From: Campylorhamphus procurvoides
Lineage: Eukaryota; Chordata; Aves; Passeriformes; Dendrocolaptidae
Length of the DNA: 64,000 bases
Reading direction: 5' to 3'
Assembly (NCBI GenBank): GCA_013396655.1
Contig: WBMV01006429.1
Coordinates: 1,050,739-1,114,738, forward strand
Shown here in pieces: positions 12,003 to 23,679 of the stretch. Below the pieces are notes generated by a model that did not search any database, was not told the origin of the DNA, and saw nothing but the letters and a program-made list of their open reading frames with translations. How positions within the stretch are numbered: position 1 is the stretch's first letter; every line of letters starts with the position of its first letter. Made by a program: the position numbers and the translations under genes.

Positions 12003-12620
12003 GAGAGGAAGAAGGCAGCACTCCGGCGCGGCACAAGCGGGGAACGCTCCCCAAAACCCCGTCCCGGCGCGAGGGACCGGGAGGAGCCGCGGGGAGCAGG
12101 TGGCAGAGCCGGTGCCCGCAGCGCAGCCCCGGCACCGACACGGTGCGGGCTTGGGGTGGGGAGGGATGGGTTGTTTTCCACGCGGAGAGAGGGACACGGA
12201 GAGGCTGCGGCAGCGTGGGGAGGGCAGGGCGCGGCGGAGGGGACGGGGCTGGGGACAGGGATGGGGACGGCCCCGAGGATAATGCGGGGATGGGGAGGGG
12301 ATGGAGTGGGGGGCGGCCCCGGGGCGGTGCAGCTGCCGGGGCGCGGAAAATGCGGCGTGGGGGGAATGCTGGAAGCGCCTGTGTGTAACGTGGCCCGGCG
12401 CGAATCCGCCCCGCGAGGGCTTTTAATGAAGTACAGATGTTCCCTAATATAATTATGTCGTCCTCGCCCCGATAATTGGCTTTGGCAGCCGCGCTGATCG
12501 AATCCCTCTCCCGCCCGGCACGCCGTGCTGATGCTGTGCCCGCATCCCCGCCAGCATCCCCCCGACCCCGGGCACTGCCCTGGGGACCACACATGTCCTC
12601 GGTCCCGCATCGAGGGACCT
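11980..12620. promoter_or_regulatory. CpG island 1
   Basis: From about 11,980 the sequence switches from AT-rich to strongly GC-rich, with frequent CpG (ggcgcggc, cccggcgcg, gcgcggcgg, cgcggag). It returns to average by about 12,650. Unmethylated islands of this kind usually mark promoters or developmental regulatory sites. No convincing coding first exon is seen. The 252-codon reverse frame 11903-12661 is proline/alanine-rich and is a by-product of high GC. At 12451-12485 the island carries 'aattatg' and 'ataattggctttggca', AT-rich homeodomain and CCAAT/NF1-like words within GC-rich sequence. Transcription direction is unknown. Confidence 0.75.
12153..12313 (+). other. cluster of three G-quadruplex motifs
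   Basis: Three runs of four G-tracts with short loops lie on the + strand: about 12153-12170 (tracts GGGG, GGGG, GGG, GGG), 12245-12266 (GGGG, GGGG, GGG, GGGG) and 12286-12313 (GGGG, GGGG, GGGG, then GGGGGG). They fit the canonical G3+ N1-7 pattern. Such clusters are common at CpG-island promoters and may hinder polymerases and assembly, which could relate to the nearby gaps. Folding is inferred, not shown. Confidence 0.75.
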
Positions 12621-14929
12621 GCGATGGCAATGGGAGCTGTCGGCTCGCAGCAGGTGAACACGAGGGGCAGAATTTATGGGCTTGGTTTCTCAAAGTACGC
12701 GTCCTTAGAAAGCACGGGCTCGCTTTCGAACTGGGCGGCTCGCAGGCAAAGAGGACAAAACACCCCGGTTATGTAAATGAAAGTTGATCAGACACATTGG
12801 GAAAGGGCCACGTTATGAGAGAGGAGCCCGGCAGTGCTTTAGGGTGGCAGCAGAGGGTGTCCTGCCTGGCTGAGCAGGACCAGCCCCCGCCCTGGGCTAT
12901 ACCTGGGCCAGGTGAGCTGCAGCTGCTTCAAACACCCCCGTTCTCCCCAGCTTGGCTTGGCTTCAGGGAAATTGCCAAGGAGGACACGCTAATACAAGCC
13001 AGATGTGTGGGCGTTTTATGCATCAATGTGGGGAAAACGGATCAAGGCCACAGATTCATCTTGCAGAGGACAAGCAGCCAACACGAGGTAATGATTTCTA
13101 GTCACTACAGGCCCCAGACCACACTGCTTTCACCCGATGACTCAAAGCCGAAACCCAGCCATGCCATTCCTGCTGACACTTGGACACTGAGGAGTGTAAA
13201 TACTTCAGATAAGCAGGATTAGAGAATTCTCCTAGCCCAGGGCTGCACATCTGTACCTCTCTCATGTGTCAGCTCAGGCAGTGTCTAAGGGGTTGGGCAT
13301 TTCTGCTTGTTAACAAAGAATGCAGGTCAACAAACTGATCCCCCAAAAAGAGCATGTCCTGCTCGCTCCTCTTGCACAGTCCAGGTTTTAACCACCAGAT
13401 TTATCAATATTTTTTGTTTGTTTTAAGTGAAGGCAAACAATTACAGTCCTTTCAAGCAATTTTCAACTTCTCAGCCCGAGCCTACAAGGACAGTCACACT
13501 CCCATTTTATATTTACCAAATATTTACCACAGGTGACACCCGTGGACTGAGAATCATTTTGTACCAATGTGAGGGGCAACAGAGTGGCTTTACCCACAGA
13601 CTGGAGCTACATCAGCATTCATCCTGACCTCAGCACGAGGAGCTCTGCCTTTGCCTCACAGGAACAGTAAAATGCTCCCAGTTTTTATGATTGTGCTCTG
13701 CAGGTTTCTGAGGAGCCCAAGCAGATGGAGTGTCACAAGCTGTGCCTGGCAGGGAGTATCCTTGGTTTGTCTTTGACTGGGCCCCTTTAGGGTTTTGCTT
13801 TAATACCCCCATGGCTGCTCAGAAGGCACAATCACAGAGACACAAGTGATGCTACATCTTCCAACCCCCTTTTTTCATATTGTTCTTGATTCGCTTGTGA
13901 TCCCCAGAGAGCAAAGGCATGGGGAAGGTGTAACATCAGAGACAGCCATGTGTATCCTCCAGTTCAACTTCAGCCATAGGAGAATCTTTTCTTAGAAGGA
14001 TATAAATATAGAAGAGGTGAGGGAAGCACAAAATCAATACAGTCTGGAACAACGTGACTCGAACCAGAGGACAAGCAGCCTGACAGACTGACTGCAATTT
14101 CTCTCTTAAGCTCTTTTCTTGAAATGACACAGTATTCATATCTTTTTATTTTAAAAACCAGCCCATCATAATCACAAGGCTCTCACTTAGACTTCCCAAT
14201 ATTCCTCTAAAACCAACACAGAAATAACTTCAGAAGAACTACTCAGTTTAGTTTTCCCTCAAGGGCAGATGCAGGAGAACATTCACTCTAAATGGGGGAG
14301 TCCTCCAGTTTATGCATCTTGAGTGAAGACACGAGTAAATTCACATACTTACCTTATTGGCAACATCCTTGTTTTTCTTATGCCTCATGGACTTTTCAGC
14401 AGCAGTCTTCTTCTCCCCCACCAGGTCTCCAGATCAGTCCTTCCCAGCTGTCTCTCACTGAGTCAGTTTTTCTACCATCTTTCCAGGTGTTAAGCTGGTA
14501 AGTGTGTGATTTCCCAGGATCAGCTTTGTCAAATAGAGGAAGAACAGTGTACTTGTTCCTCTCTGACCTCTGTTATATTTCCCATCCTCCACCAGTTATT
14601 AAAGGTAGATGGTTCAGAGCTGGCTTCAACTTGTTCCTTAGATATTCCAGGTTAATATTCCTCAGGCTTTGCCCTTTTCAGGGAGCCTTTTGTTTCTGTG
14701 CCCCTCTGCAAGTTGGTACTCGCTGTTTCCTGAAGTTATTCTCCTACAAGCAGAAAACAGGGAAACTTACTGTAAGATTCAGCCTCTAACAGGTCAATCA
14801 TTGATTCTGTTCTTTATTTCGTCCCTTTTTAAGAATAAATGCTTTCTTAAAAGAAACAAGGTAATATAACTGTTTGATCCTGAGCAAATAAGAACAACGC
14901 CTTTCTCCCCCCGGGATAAGGCACCTGTC

Positions 14930-15560
14930 CAACATTTCATTAACTTTGCTAATTGCATTAAGCATCCTGCAGTGCTGAACAGTCATCAGCTGCTAATTCC
15001 CAGATCACTGTAGTTGAGTTGACTGTTAAACGAGAAAGATTCATAGCAGGAAAAAAATAAAGACATTTTAGACTCACAGTAGTAACCAGCTGATCATACC
15101 CTTCTGAATTCTGGTCAGGTCCTAGCAGTGATCATATTTTATGAACTACTGGAAGATGCTGTTAGGACTCACACAATAAATATGAGCTATATAGCTACAA
15201 GTGAGATTGATTAATAGATCTTACTTGTTCAGACATTTCTACAAACAAGAAAAATTAGGTTGCCATGTGTGAATATTTTATGCAGATTTCTATGCAGATA
15301 ATTTGTACCTGCTCTTTCATTTTGTTACCTGTAGTATTACATGTTAATGTAATAATAATCTAAATTTACATACACAAATTACTGGAAGGTCTGGATCTGG
15401 CACATTAGGGAGCAATTTCTGGCTGGAAACATTAGCAGTGTGATAACTATTTAGACAACTATATGAAATGTAATAAGTGCTTGTCAAAGGGAAAATGCAT
15501 TGTTATGAAAACTGAGATTGGTATAGTCTCAAATAAAAATGTAATATATGAAAAAGAGTT
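14930..15560. promoter_or_regulatory. possible conserved non-coding block, AT-rich
   Basis: The block contains 'gctaattgcattaagc', 'gctgctaattcccag', 'gttaatgtaataataatc' and 'gagttaattagaaattc', a dense set of homeodomain-type cores. Several non-repetitive AT-rich words suggest constraint rather than low complexity. There is no coding frame. Conservation cannot be judged from one sequence. Confidence 0.35.
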
Positions 15561-15933
15561 AATTAGAAATTCTTTCCTGCTGCTCTCCTGCCTTGCTGCT
15601 TTTGCTGTTTCTTTCCTCCTTTTCCTGGGCTGACATTCTGTCCCTCAGGAGCAGAGCTGGGGAGGCAGAAGGTTTGACACGAGAAATGTTGGCCTTTAAT
15701 TTTGGTCCTGACAGTATCCAAGACCTGAATTCTGCTCAAGAACTAACAGGAGAACCAGCAAGGTCAGAGAGGACACACAGAAGAAGCTGCTGAAGTTGAC
15801 CTGAAGCCACATTTTCCATTTTTATGAAGCATTTTGACCATAGTGTTGTGAAAGGAATATTATTTCTGCCTTTTCTGATTTGTTCATCAGGGAACCCATT
15901 CTACAGCCAACCAGAAGAAAACTGCATAGAAGG

Positions 15934-15972
15934 AAACAGGGAAAGGAAAAAAGAGAAAAGAAAGAAAAAGCC
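15934..15972 (+). repeat. purine-only low-complexity tract
   Basis: The tract is almost entirely A and G (ggaaacagggaaaggaaaa followed by agagaaaagaaagaaaaag), with a single c near its start. It is consistent with simple-sequence drift or a decayed poly-A region. No function is inferred. Confidence 0.7.
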
Positions 15973-16201
15973 AGTCAAGCTACTGCTAATCACATTAATT
16001 TATAGAAGTTGTTTATAATTGACCTGTTTAAACATTCATTTTCTTTCTTCACTAAAGACCACATCTCTCCAGGACCCTCGCCATGTCCATTGTCTCTGTG
16101 ACAGACAGTAGAGAGAGGTACCAATTACTTGGCTGTTATTTAGTGAGTACTCCAGAGCACTTTGATGCAGCAGCATTGTAAGTTCTCAGTAGCAGCTAAT
16201 T

Positions 16202-16230
16202 GTCTCATTTTAATTCATTTTTAATGAGAC
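16202..16230. repeat. inverted repeat, 8-bp arms
   Basis: The arms 'gtctcatt' (16202-16209) and 'aatgagac' (16223-16230) are perfect reverse complements around an AT-only-plus-c spacer of 13 bases. The spacer includes 'taattcattttt'. Short palindromes are frequent by chance, but this one sits in a TAATT-rich context (16195-16230) and might be a paired homeodomain site. Confidence 0.6.
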
Positions 16231-18553
16231 ACTTGGGAGAATGAAGAAACATCACAAAACTGCAGAAACCCCAGAACATTTTTGAGTTGGTCTCCCAATC
16301 TCTCCTTATTTCTGCCTTCCTACACAGGGGCTTTTTGGTACCAGCACACAAAGGTGAAGCCCCTTTGACTAACCCAGCTGGGTGGCAGCATCATTCCCTG
16401 CCACACCATGACCTTCTCCCAGGGGCAAGGGAGGATAATGGCAGAATCTAGGAAACACCATGGAAGGAATCCAGAAAGAAGAAGCCTCTGGTCCTCAGGC
16501 ATTCCACATCTTCATCACTTCTGTCTCTCCAGACAACCCATTCACATTTCTGCAGTTGCCAGCAGGCTGTAGAAGGAAGGGTGGTCACTCATCATCGTTT
16601 GACATGTAGATGTGATTCTCAGATAGAAAGATAAAACAGTGGCAAAGGGGTGTATTGTCTTCATCAGCAGATGATTCATTCCATACTTTTTGTGAAAGGA
16701 AAAGTGTCCTCTGACAGTCACCAGCTTGGTTTCCTTAGTTAAGAAAGACACACAACCTCTTGGTTCTCACTCACATGGCTTAGTGTTACACTCTGTGCTA
16801 CCTCCAACATCCAGATTTAATTGACTGAACAGGGGAATTAATTCCAGTGAGACAGAACTGCCCAAATCTGTATCAGCATTCTGACTTCAGGAAGTCACTG
16901 GCACAGCGTCCCCTTGGCCTGTGCTGCTGTGGTGGCTGGAGGACAGAGGAGCACACTCCAAGGTGGCCTTACCCAAGCCACAAAAGGAGCTCATAGACCA
17001 AACCCAGCAAATTTCACCCAGGAGAAAGAGCATTGGACACTGAGAAATGCCTGTGGTACATTCTCACTTTAATTAGAGAGGTACCTGTGGTGAGAGATTG
17101 GCTGTGTTTACCTTGAGGGATTTATCACAAATTGAAAGGCACACCCAGCAAGCCACGTGGTTTCACTAAGGTATTCCTCTCTCAGTTCGGGTAAATAGCT
17201 GTGTTCTTTCCCTAGGGTGCTGATAATTCGTACCAGGTGAGGTCTGCCAGCAGTGGCAGGGTGGGTGGGACTGGTCCACAGCCACCACAGGAGGTCCCAT
17301 CCCCAGAGCAGTGTCCCCAGGGTCAGTGTCCCCACCACTGTGGGGTGGCCAAGCCGCATCCTTACCCCACATTTTACCTGACATCCCCTGTCCTTAGCTC
17401 TGACACCCTGATGGGGATCTGGCAAAGTGGTGAGGGCTCTGGGAAGATCCCCAGGTCTCAGCAGTAGCCTGAAAGCAGCTGTGGATGCTGTGGCTGAGTG
17501 CTCCCAGCAGATGTGCACCTCTGGTTAGTGCTGGCCTGCCCAGATGTTGCAGCCTGCACTCACTAACTGGTTTCAGCAGGGGAGAGCTCTGGTCCAACCT
17601 CAGTAGCTTTGATGTTTAACAGCACAGTGACATTTAATCCTGTTAGTATGCCAAAAAAGTGGCTGCTTTTTTTTTTCCTATAATTCAGCTGCTTAATGCC
17701 TAAAGGAGCCTTGCACATTTGGATTTCAGAGCCAAGGGGCTTGTTGATTCCAGCAGAAGGGTTCTCGAGCCTGTGGTTTGGCCATTGGGGAGTCCCTGGC
17801 ACAAACACTCAAGAGTTTTTTCCTGCTCAGCTGCAAAACTCCCCTTCAGTTTTGCTGCCCCTGGGAAATGCCTAAGAGAAAGGTGAGCTAGCCCCTGGCA
17901 TAGAAGGCTGCCAAGCTGCTGAGTTTGTTTGAAGCAAGGGACTGGGGGTCCTATGGTCAGGGAGAGCATCACTTTTGGGAAATGAGCATTCATGTGTTGA
18001 CTCTACTATTACAGAAAAAAAAGAGCTAAAAATCCCATAGCAGTTAAGAGTCCTTTGTTGATGAAGATTATTTTGACAAGAGCTCCAGGAAACTTACTCT
18101 CCCACTGAAAACCCATTTTCAGGCTATTTTTGTCTTTACTGTGTTTCATCTCCTTTTCTAAGATGGATTTTCTTCATCACAGATGAGATCCCAATTTCTT
18201 TTCAGACTCGGACAATACTGCAGTTGAAGAGGGTGACAACAACAAGCTGCTTCTCAAACCACCACACAAAAGCCTTCAGTCAGGATATTTACGATAAATA
18301 CAGGCACCAAATGTGAGGGCTCCCGTTTCCTGGCAGCGCTGCTTTACGCAGTTTTTTCTCGGGAAGGAATCTGTGATGTCAGTGGCCTCGGGAATGTACA
18401 TTGAGATGGTTTAATCAGAGTTGAAAATCACACTGCAGAAAGGGGCTTCAGTTCTTCTGGCTGGACAGAATGTACCCAGTTTGGGAGCCACTGAGGAATG
18501 TCACAGATAGCACACAGTCCTCAGCTCGTCTCCATCCAGCGTTAAAATGCCAT

Positions 18554-18640
18554 TATGGCCCTGATTCAGCAAAGCACTGAAGCTGATGTTGAACTTTAAT
18601 GTCTTCAATTAGACTTAAATACTTGGTTAGGGATGTGGAT
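18554..18640. mobile_element. worn palindromic MITE fossil (sauropsid type)
   Basis: The phrases 'ggccctgattcagcaaagca', 'ttgaactttaatg' and 'tcttcaattagacttaaat' occur in order. They match the sequence I recall for an abundant palindromic non-autonomous element of turtles, crocodiles and birds ('gattcagcaaagcacttaag', 'cttaactttaag', 'gacttcaatgggacttaa'). Relative to that memory there is an internal deletion after 'actttaat'. It is the best clade-informative sequence in the window. The family name is deliberately not assigned. Confidence 0.7.
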
Positions 18641-19929
18641 ATGCCACAATAGCCACAGAGATCACAGTGTTGTTCAGCAGGTAATTTGTTTTAGCCAGAG
18701 AATCCATCTGAAGATAAAGGTTTTGTCAACTTTCCCGTGCTCCTGCCTGTTGCTTGGATCTCCCTGTTGACTTTATCCTCACACTGCCAGGCAGTCTGTC
18801 AGGACACAACACGTCCTCCTCGTTATATATTCATACAACATCAAGTACAAATGGGGCTGTAGCTTCTCTAGCTCTCATAACACCAGTAATTACAACAGCA
18901 ATGGATTTAAAGCATGGCCTTTATTGTCCTCCTAAATGGAGGCTTATATTTAGAGGCTTTATCTTCCTTGTGTTTCCCTCTATGTGTGAAATGGGTCTTT
19001 ACTCAAGCCAGCCTTGCTTTAGATCCCCACAAGGCAAAGTCTCTGTGGGTGGAATGACATCTATTTGAAAGCAACAATATTATGTGAGGAGTAAAGATTA
19101 AAAGGTCTGGAAAAGTTCTAAGACTTCAGATGACATGTTGAGTAATGCCAAGGTTGTGGCCAAGTTCCTGTGTGGCTTGGAAGCTCTGGAAATGCAGAGT
19201 GTTTCTGCAGTTAAGTTAATCTGCAGATAAGAACCTAAAGCAGAGTTAATTACAGAGCAGGTTCGAGGGAAAGCTCTGCTGAGCCTCCAGAGTTATTGCA
19301 TCAGTGGTACAGGGTGAGGTGGGAGAAGGAACCACAGAGGGCAGGCAGGAAAGCTGGGAGAGAGGAGCCCAGGCCTCTGACAGTGCAAAGCTGACTGTCA
19401 GCAGGAGCAGATCCAGCCTGATAATTGTCAAGAAGCGCTGGAATCAGATGCTTAATTGCGTGAGAGTTGTGAGGGAATGGCAAAGGTGGATCTAACTCAT
19501 CATCCAGGGGCAAGTTCTAACACTGCTGGACAAACATTTTGCTGAAGGGTCTTTCTTAGCTATCAGGTTTCTATCTGAATTCTATCGACTGCATTCCTAA
19601 GAGGAGGAAAAAATCCTGCAAGAGCAAATCCTCGCCCAGGGAACAGTATGTGTTTGATTGACAGTCATGCAGGGTTCTTCTGAAATTACATTTTTCAAAG
19701 GGATAGGGTCAAGGGCTTTCTCTTGCAGAAGATCAAAGGTTACATCCCTTGCTCATCTGAACCAACTTGGCTTCAGTGCCAATTTGTAGTGGCTGAGTGT
19801 CTCTGCCAAAAACACAGCCCAGCCCTGGGATCAGCAGCACACCCATGCCCACTCCAGCTATGAAATAAAACATGATTCATACCCCAAGCACAGGAGAAGT
19901 GGAATGCAAAAAGCAAACAGAAGACAAGG

Positions 19930-20290
19930 TGAAAAGTAATTACATTCCCTTAATTGCAGATTAGAAAAAAATAACACCAAAAATTGTTCATTACATTCTC
20001 TCCCTTTAAAACCTGTAAAACATAAGGGCAGCCTCTTTACTGAATCCTGAGTCTTGGCAGAAAAATAAATGTTGTTGTAGGAATTACTAGAACATGCAGC
20101 TAATTAAAATCTTTAAAAAATGCACTGTAAATGTAAGAGCTATTAAGCTGGGCTGAAACATATAGATCGTATTTAAACTGGAAGGAGGTAAATAATCCAT
20201 TGCTCTTTATGTGATTGCCATTGACAGAAAAGAAAATAATGTGGAATTATGATAAATGGTGCAGCCAGTAATGATAGCTGTGGCTAGCAC
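19930..20290. promoter_or_regulatory. possible conserved non-coding element
   Basis: This AT-rich, non-repetitive block has clustered cores: 'gtaattacattccc', 'cttaattgcagattag', 'gcagctaattaaaatc', 'cattgctctttatgtgattg' and 'gccagtaatgatagctg'. The density of TAATT/ATTA and ATTG-type words exceeds the flanks. Enhancer function is inferred only. Confidence 0.35.
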
Positions 20291-21484
20291 TCCCGAGGGA
20301 GACACCACCCACAAGTGGCAGGTCAAGAAAGCAGCAAAGTAAATAAAGTAGTAGCAAGACTGAAAGTACAAAATCTATTTAACAAACCACAGGTTTGAAT
20401 GTGGAGAGAGTTCTGTTCTGAGGATTGAAATCACAGGACAGAGCAGCACTGGGGTTGCAGAACTTCCTCCAAGTTGCCATTACAGTTTGTTCCCATTTAA
20501 TCCTGCTGTGGGTGTGTGTTCTGGGGCATGGACCGTGCTCTGTTTCAGCCCAACCTGGGAGCTGACAGTCGGCTTTAATTAGTTTTAACTGGTTCAAATT
20601 ATGTAAACATTGATTTCACACTCACAGGTTGAGATAGCAGATACCGTCAAAAGGAAAATGAAAAGAAAAATGTGTGCACAAGAATAGAAAGGGCTCAGCA
20701 GCAGAGAGGAGGAGAAAACTCTGCAGAGCTCTGTGAGATGAACTCACAGTCACCTCCACCAGGTATTGCCCAACATTAAGATGTTCCTCATGAAAACAGA
20801 AAGTGATTTTGATTTTTGCCACAGAGGACATTTACTCTCCCTGTCTGTGATGGAGTCTGTGTGACTTGAGAACCAGCAGAATAATACTCTGTGTGTCCAA
20901 TATCCTAAACCACAATTTATTTGCTTTTTCCATCAAAACACACTCTCTTCCTTTGGGGGCATAATTTCAGAGCTCAACTCTCGAGCTGGCTCTGAAAGCT
21001 TCTATTAAGACAGAAATCTCCCAGATAATAGAAAACTGTCTCAGGCCTATTCTCTTGCACATCAGGCTCTGTCTGCCTATCCAGGAGTTTATAGCAAGCT
21101 ATCTTTGTAATAATAGAGAGACTTCAAAGCATGTCTTAAAAGGCCAATGATTTCCAACAGCATCCCTGTCCCCATTCCTCCACTGTTGTCTCTTTTTCCT
21201 CCTACATCACTGTGGGTCAGCTCTGGTAAAGAGAGAGCTCTTGCCCTGAGTTTGGAGGGTGTCAGGATTGTTCAGACAAGGATGAAGAGACTAAAACCAG
21301 GAGTCCTGAACTGAGCCCAGCCTGCCAGTGAAGCTGAAACCCCCTGGCAGCAGCAGTTTGTGCCTCCACATGTCCCTAGAGGAGGGGATCACAGACCTTG
21401 GGCTCTTTTACAGAGAGATGAATAAAAAAAAGAGAAACCAGGAACACAGCGGGCAGCTGCATTTCATTACTTTCTGATTTAGTC

Positions 21485-21540
21485 ATCCAGACTTACAAAG
21501 TGATAGTAAACACTGTTATCTCCATGTCCTGGGTGGGTGT
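21485..21540 (-). repeat. possible MIR-like SINE fragment
   Basis: On the minus strand it reads 'acatggagataacagtgttt', then 'actatcactttgtaagtc' and 'tggatga'. This follows the MIR 3' order 'aaatggggataatagtactt', '...cacttt' and 'ggatga', with an internal deletion. The match is short and by eye. Confidence 0.35.
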
Positions 21541-22286
21541 GAAATATAACTCGAAGGACACACTCTCAAAGCTGTTATTTGCTTGCTTTATGCTGTAGAC
21601 TTTTCTAATACAGCTGAATTAAATTCTCAATACTGTATCACAGAAGGAGACTGTGATTTATTTAATATCCAAAGATATTGGCCCAAACAGGTGGCAACAC
21701 TGCCCTCCATCAGCAGATGGAGGGGAAAAATGCAGCCCTGCTCTTTACTGTATTTGCTTTACCATTTTTCACTCCCACCATTCAATTAGTCAGCAAGGTT
21801 AATCTTTAGCTAGAACTCGTTGCAAGGGCTGTGTTTCTTTCCTCTGTTCTGCTGCAGTTCCGTGTACACAGAGCCTTGAGTTTGTACCTCTCCAAAGGTA
21901 GGGACTGACCTGGGGAGAATGCAAAGCTGTGCCCTCGTTCCCCAAATTCTCCCCAGCTGAGCAGGCAACGTGAGGTGCATCAGCACATCCCCTCTGTCAC
22001 CGTGTTCCCACTGACCCCAGCCTAGTCCAAAACAACAGCCCCAGCCAAACCACCGAGGATGTGATATTTGCTCTTAAATGTCAAGCTGAAGAATGTGCTC
22101 CAGTCATGTCACTTCCTGTGCAGAAATGGAATTCCAGCAGCTGCACTGTCCTCACCAGTCAGAGCTGGCTCTTGGTGCTTTTCTGAGTGGGTTTGTTGCA
22201 GCTCAAAGCTGGCAGGAGAGGCAGAGCAGAGACACTTGAGGGAAAAAAATACAATTAACAGCAGTCATACTTCACACATGAACTCA

Positions 22287-22312
22287 TTTTTTTCCTGAAG
22301 AAGGAAAAAAAA
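22287..22312. repeat. perfect 10-bp stem with 5-base loop
   Basis: The run 'tttttttcct' (22287-22296), loop 'gaaga' and 'aggaaaaaaa' (22302-22311) form an inverted repeat. The arms are homopolymer-based, so the structure may be a by-product of T and A runs. It is not a bacterial-type terminator in this context. Confidence 0.6.
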
Positions 22313-23679
22313 TAAGTTAAACCTCAGAAGAAAGACTCCAGATTGGACTTCAGATCTCTTCCCAGCAGAGTTCCCTTATCTCGCCCCAGACTGAAATACA
22401 GGTGTGAGAGCACAGGACAGCTGAGATGGGATCACTCCTTTTCCTTTTGTTACGAGGAAGTTCTGGGAAGACCAGGCCAGGCCAGATGATTTGTCTGTGC
22501 ATTAGTCAGCCAAAGAACTTGGAGTCTTGCAAAACAAACCCAGCAATAACTCAGGCTCTCCAAGGAACGTGTCAGGGAATGTAAAAGCTGCAGACTGAAA
22601 GCCAGGCTGGGAGGAGGGGGAATGCTCTCCTCCCTTTGACAGGAACAAAATCTTCACATCACTCCCCTCTGATGGTGCACCATGTGGAGGTCCATGAGCA
22701 GCCTCAGAGCAAAGCTAAAGCATCTCAGGTAGAGCCAAACTAACCCCAGAAGCTGAAAAGCTCCTGTTTGTGAAGCTACCTCAACCAAAATCAGGGGAGA
22801 TAACATCATCACTCTCGATTGCACAGTACAGACCTCTGCTTTGCATCTCAGAAATGCATTGGGGGGTTTATCTTCCTTGATACTTCAGAAAAATAAGCTC
22901 TGCAAGACATTGTTTGTTACATAGAGATGGAAAACATCGGGCAGTGTGAGAAGATTTTAAAAAGCTCTTTACAAAAATTGGTTATAGGTCCTCTAAGCAA
23001 GGAGGATAACTGGACTATGAAATAACCAGTCAATACAAAGTACAAAAAGATACAGAAGCCAAAATCCTAGTGATGGATTTTTATCCAACCAGGCAAACTA
23101 GAAAACACCACTGGGGAAAATTAGATTGGAAATCTTTGGTTTTGGTGCTGAATTGTGTTTCTAGAGCTGAAGCACATCCAGTAGGGAATGAAGTTGTACA
23201 AAATTTGATCAAGCAACACAGGGGCTAGACTGAAGCTGGACAGAAGGGGCAGAACAAAGCACAGGCTAGAGAGATTTTAAAGGCAAAGTGCACCAACAGA
23301 GAAAAACAAACCACTCTGAATGGTGGGCAGGCAAGATCCTTTCCCAAAGTACATTATTCTGCAGTTAGATGGTAAATCTAGGCATGATGTTATTTATCCC
23401 TGACCGCATCCAAAACTTCAATCTGCGTTATTTACAAAGTCCACAGCTATTTGGCAAACAGGACAGAAGAAGTGTCAGCTGCAAGGGGCTCCTGCTTTGA
23501 AGACAAATAGACAAGCAGACAAAGAGTCAAGGAAGGGCTCCAGTGTTTCAGCTGCGTGGCCAAGAGCCACTTCTTTGCAGCATATGGCACTCACTAACAG
23601 GTTTATTTTCCCCGAGGAGGATGCATAAACTGTCTGCAACTGCTCTCCACACTTGTCACTCTAAGTCAGACAATTTTTC

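Larger units (their letters stand above)
12621..18540. other. non-coding stretch, no gene seen
   Basis: After the CpG island the sequence returns to ordinary composition. The + frame 12797-13222 (141 codons) has no domain and no splice-bounded structure I can defend. Sub-features listed separately are the block at 14.93-15.56 kb, a purine tract at 15.93 kb and a palindrome at 16.2 kb. A 10-base T run lies at 17667-17676. The 17.1-17.5 kb part is locally GC-richer, with a short repeated word 'cagtgtcccc' at about 17309 and 17324, and no gene. Confidence 0.6.
18641..23679. other. non-coding stretch, no gene seen
   Basis: No exon or RNA gene is recognised. The + frame 18754-19068 (104 codons) carries no domain. 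A block near 19.9-20.3 kb, a SINE fragment at 21.49 kb and a hairpin at 22.29 kb are listed separately. The interval 23.0-23.3 kb has a texture of interspersed-repeat remnant, but I could not match it to a family. Confidence 0.55.

Noticed and set aside
11903..12661. 252-codon reverse-strand open frame across CpG island 1
   Set aside because: Pro/Ala/Ser/Arg-rich translation typical of stop-poor GC-rich DNA. A similarly long overlapping frame (11962-12693) exists in another reverse frame. No domain, and part of the frame lies in the duplicated assembly block.
22287..22312. Stem-loop plus A/T run resembling an intrinsic terminator
   Set aside because: The host appears to be a vertebrate, where this signal is not meaningful. 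The arms are homopolymer-based.
22980..23330. Possible interspersed repeat remnant (CR1, ERV or hAT)
   Set aside because: The texture suggested one, but I could not match any phrase in order to a family and saw no terminal structure or target duplication.
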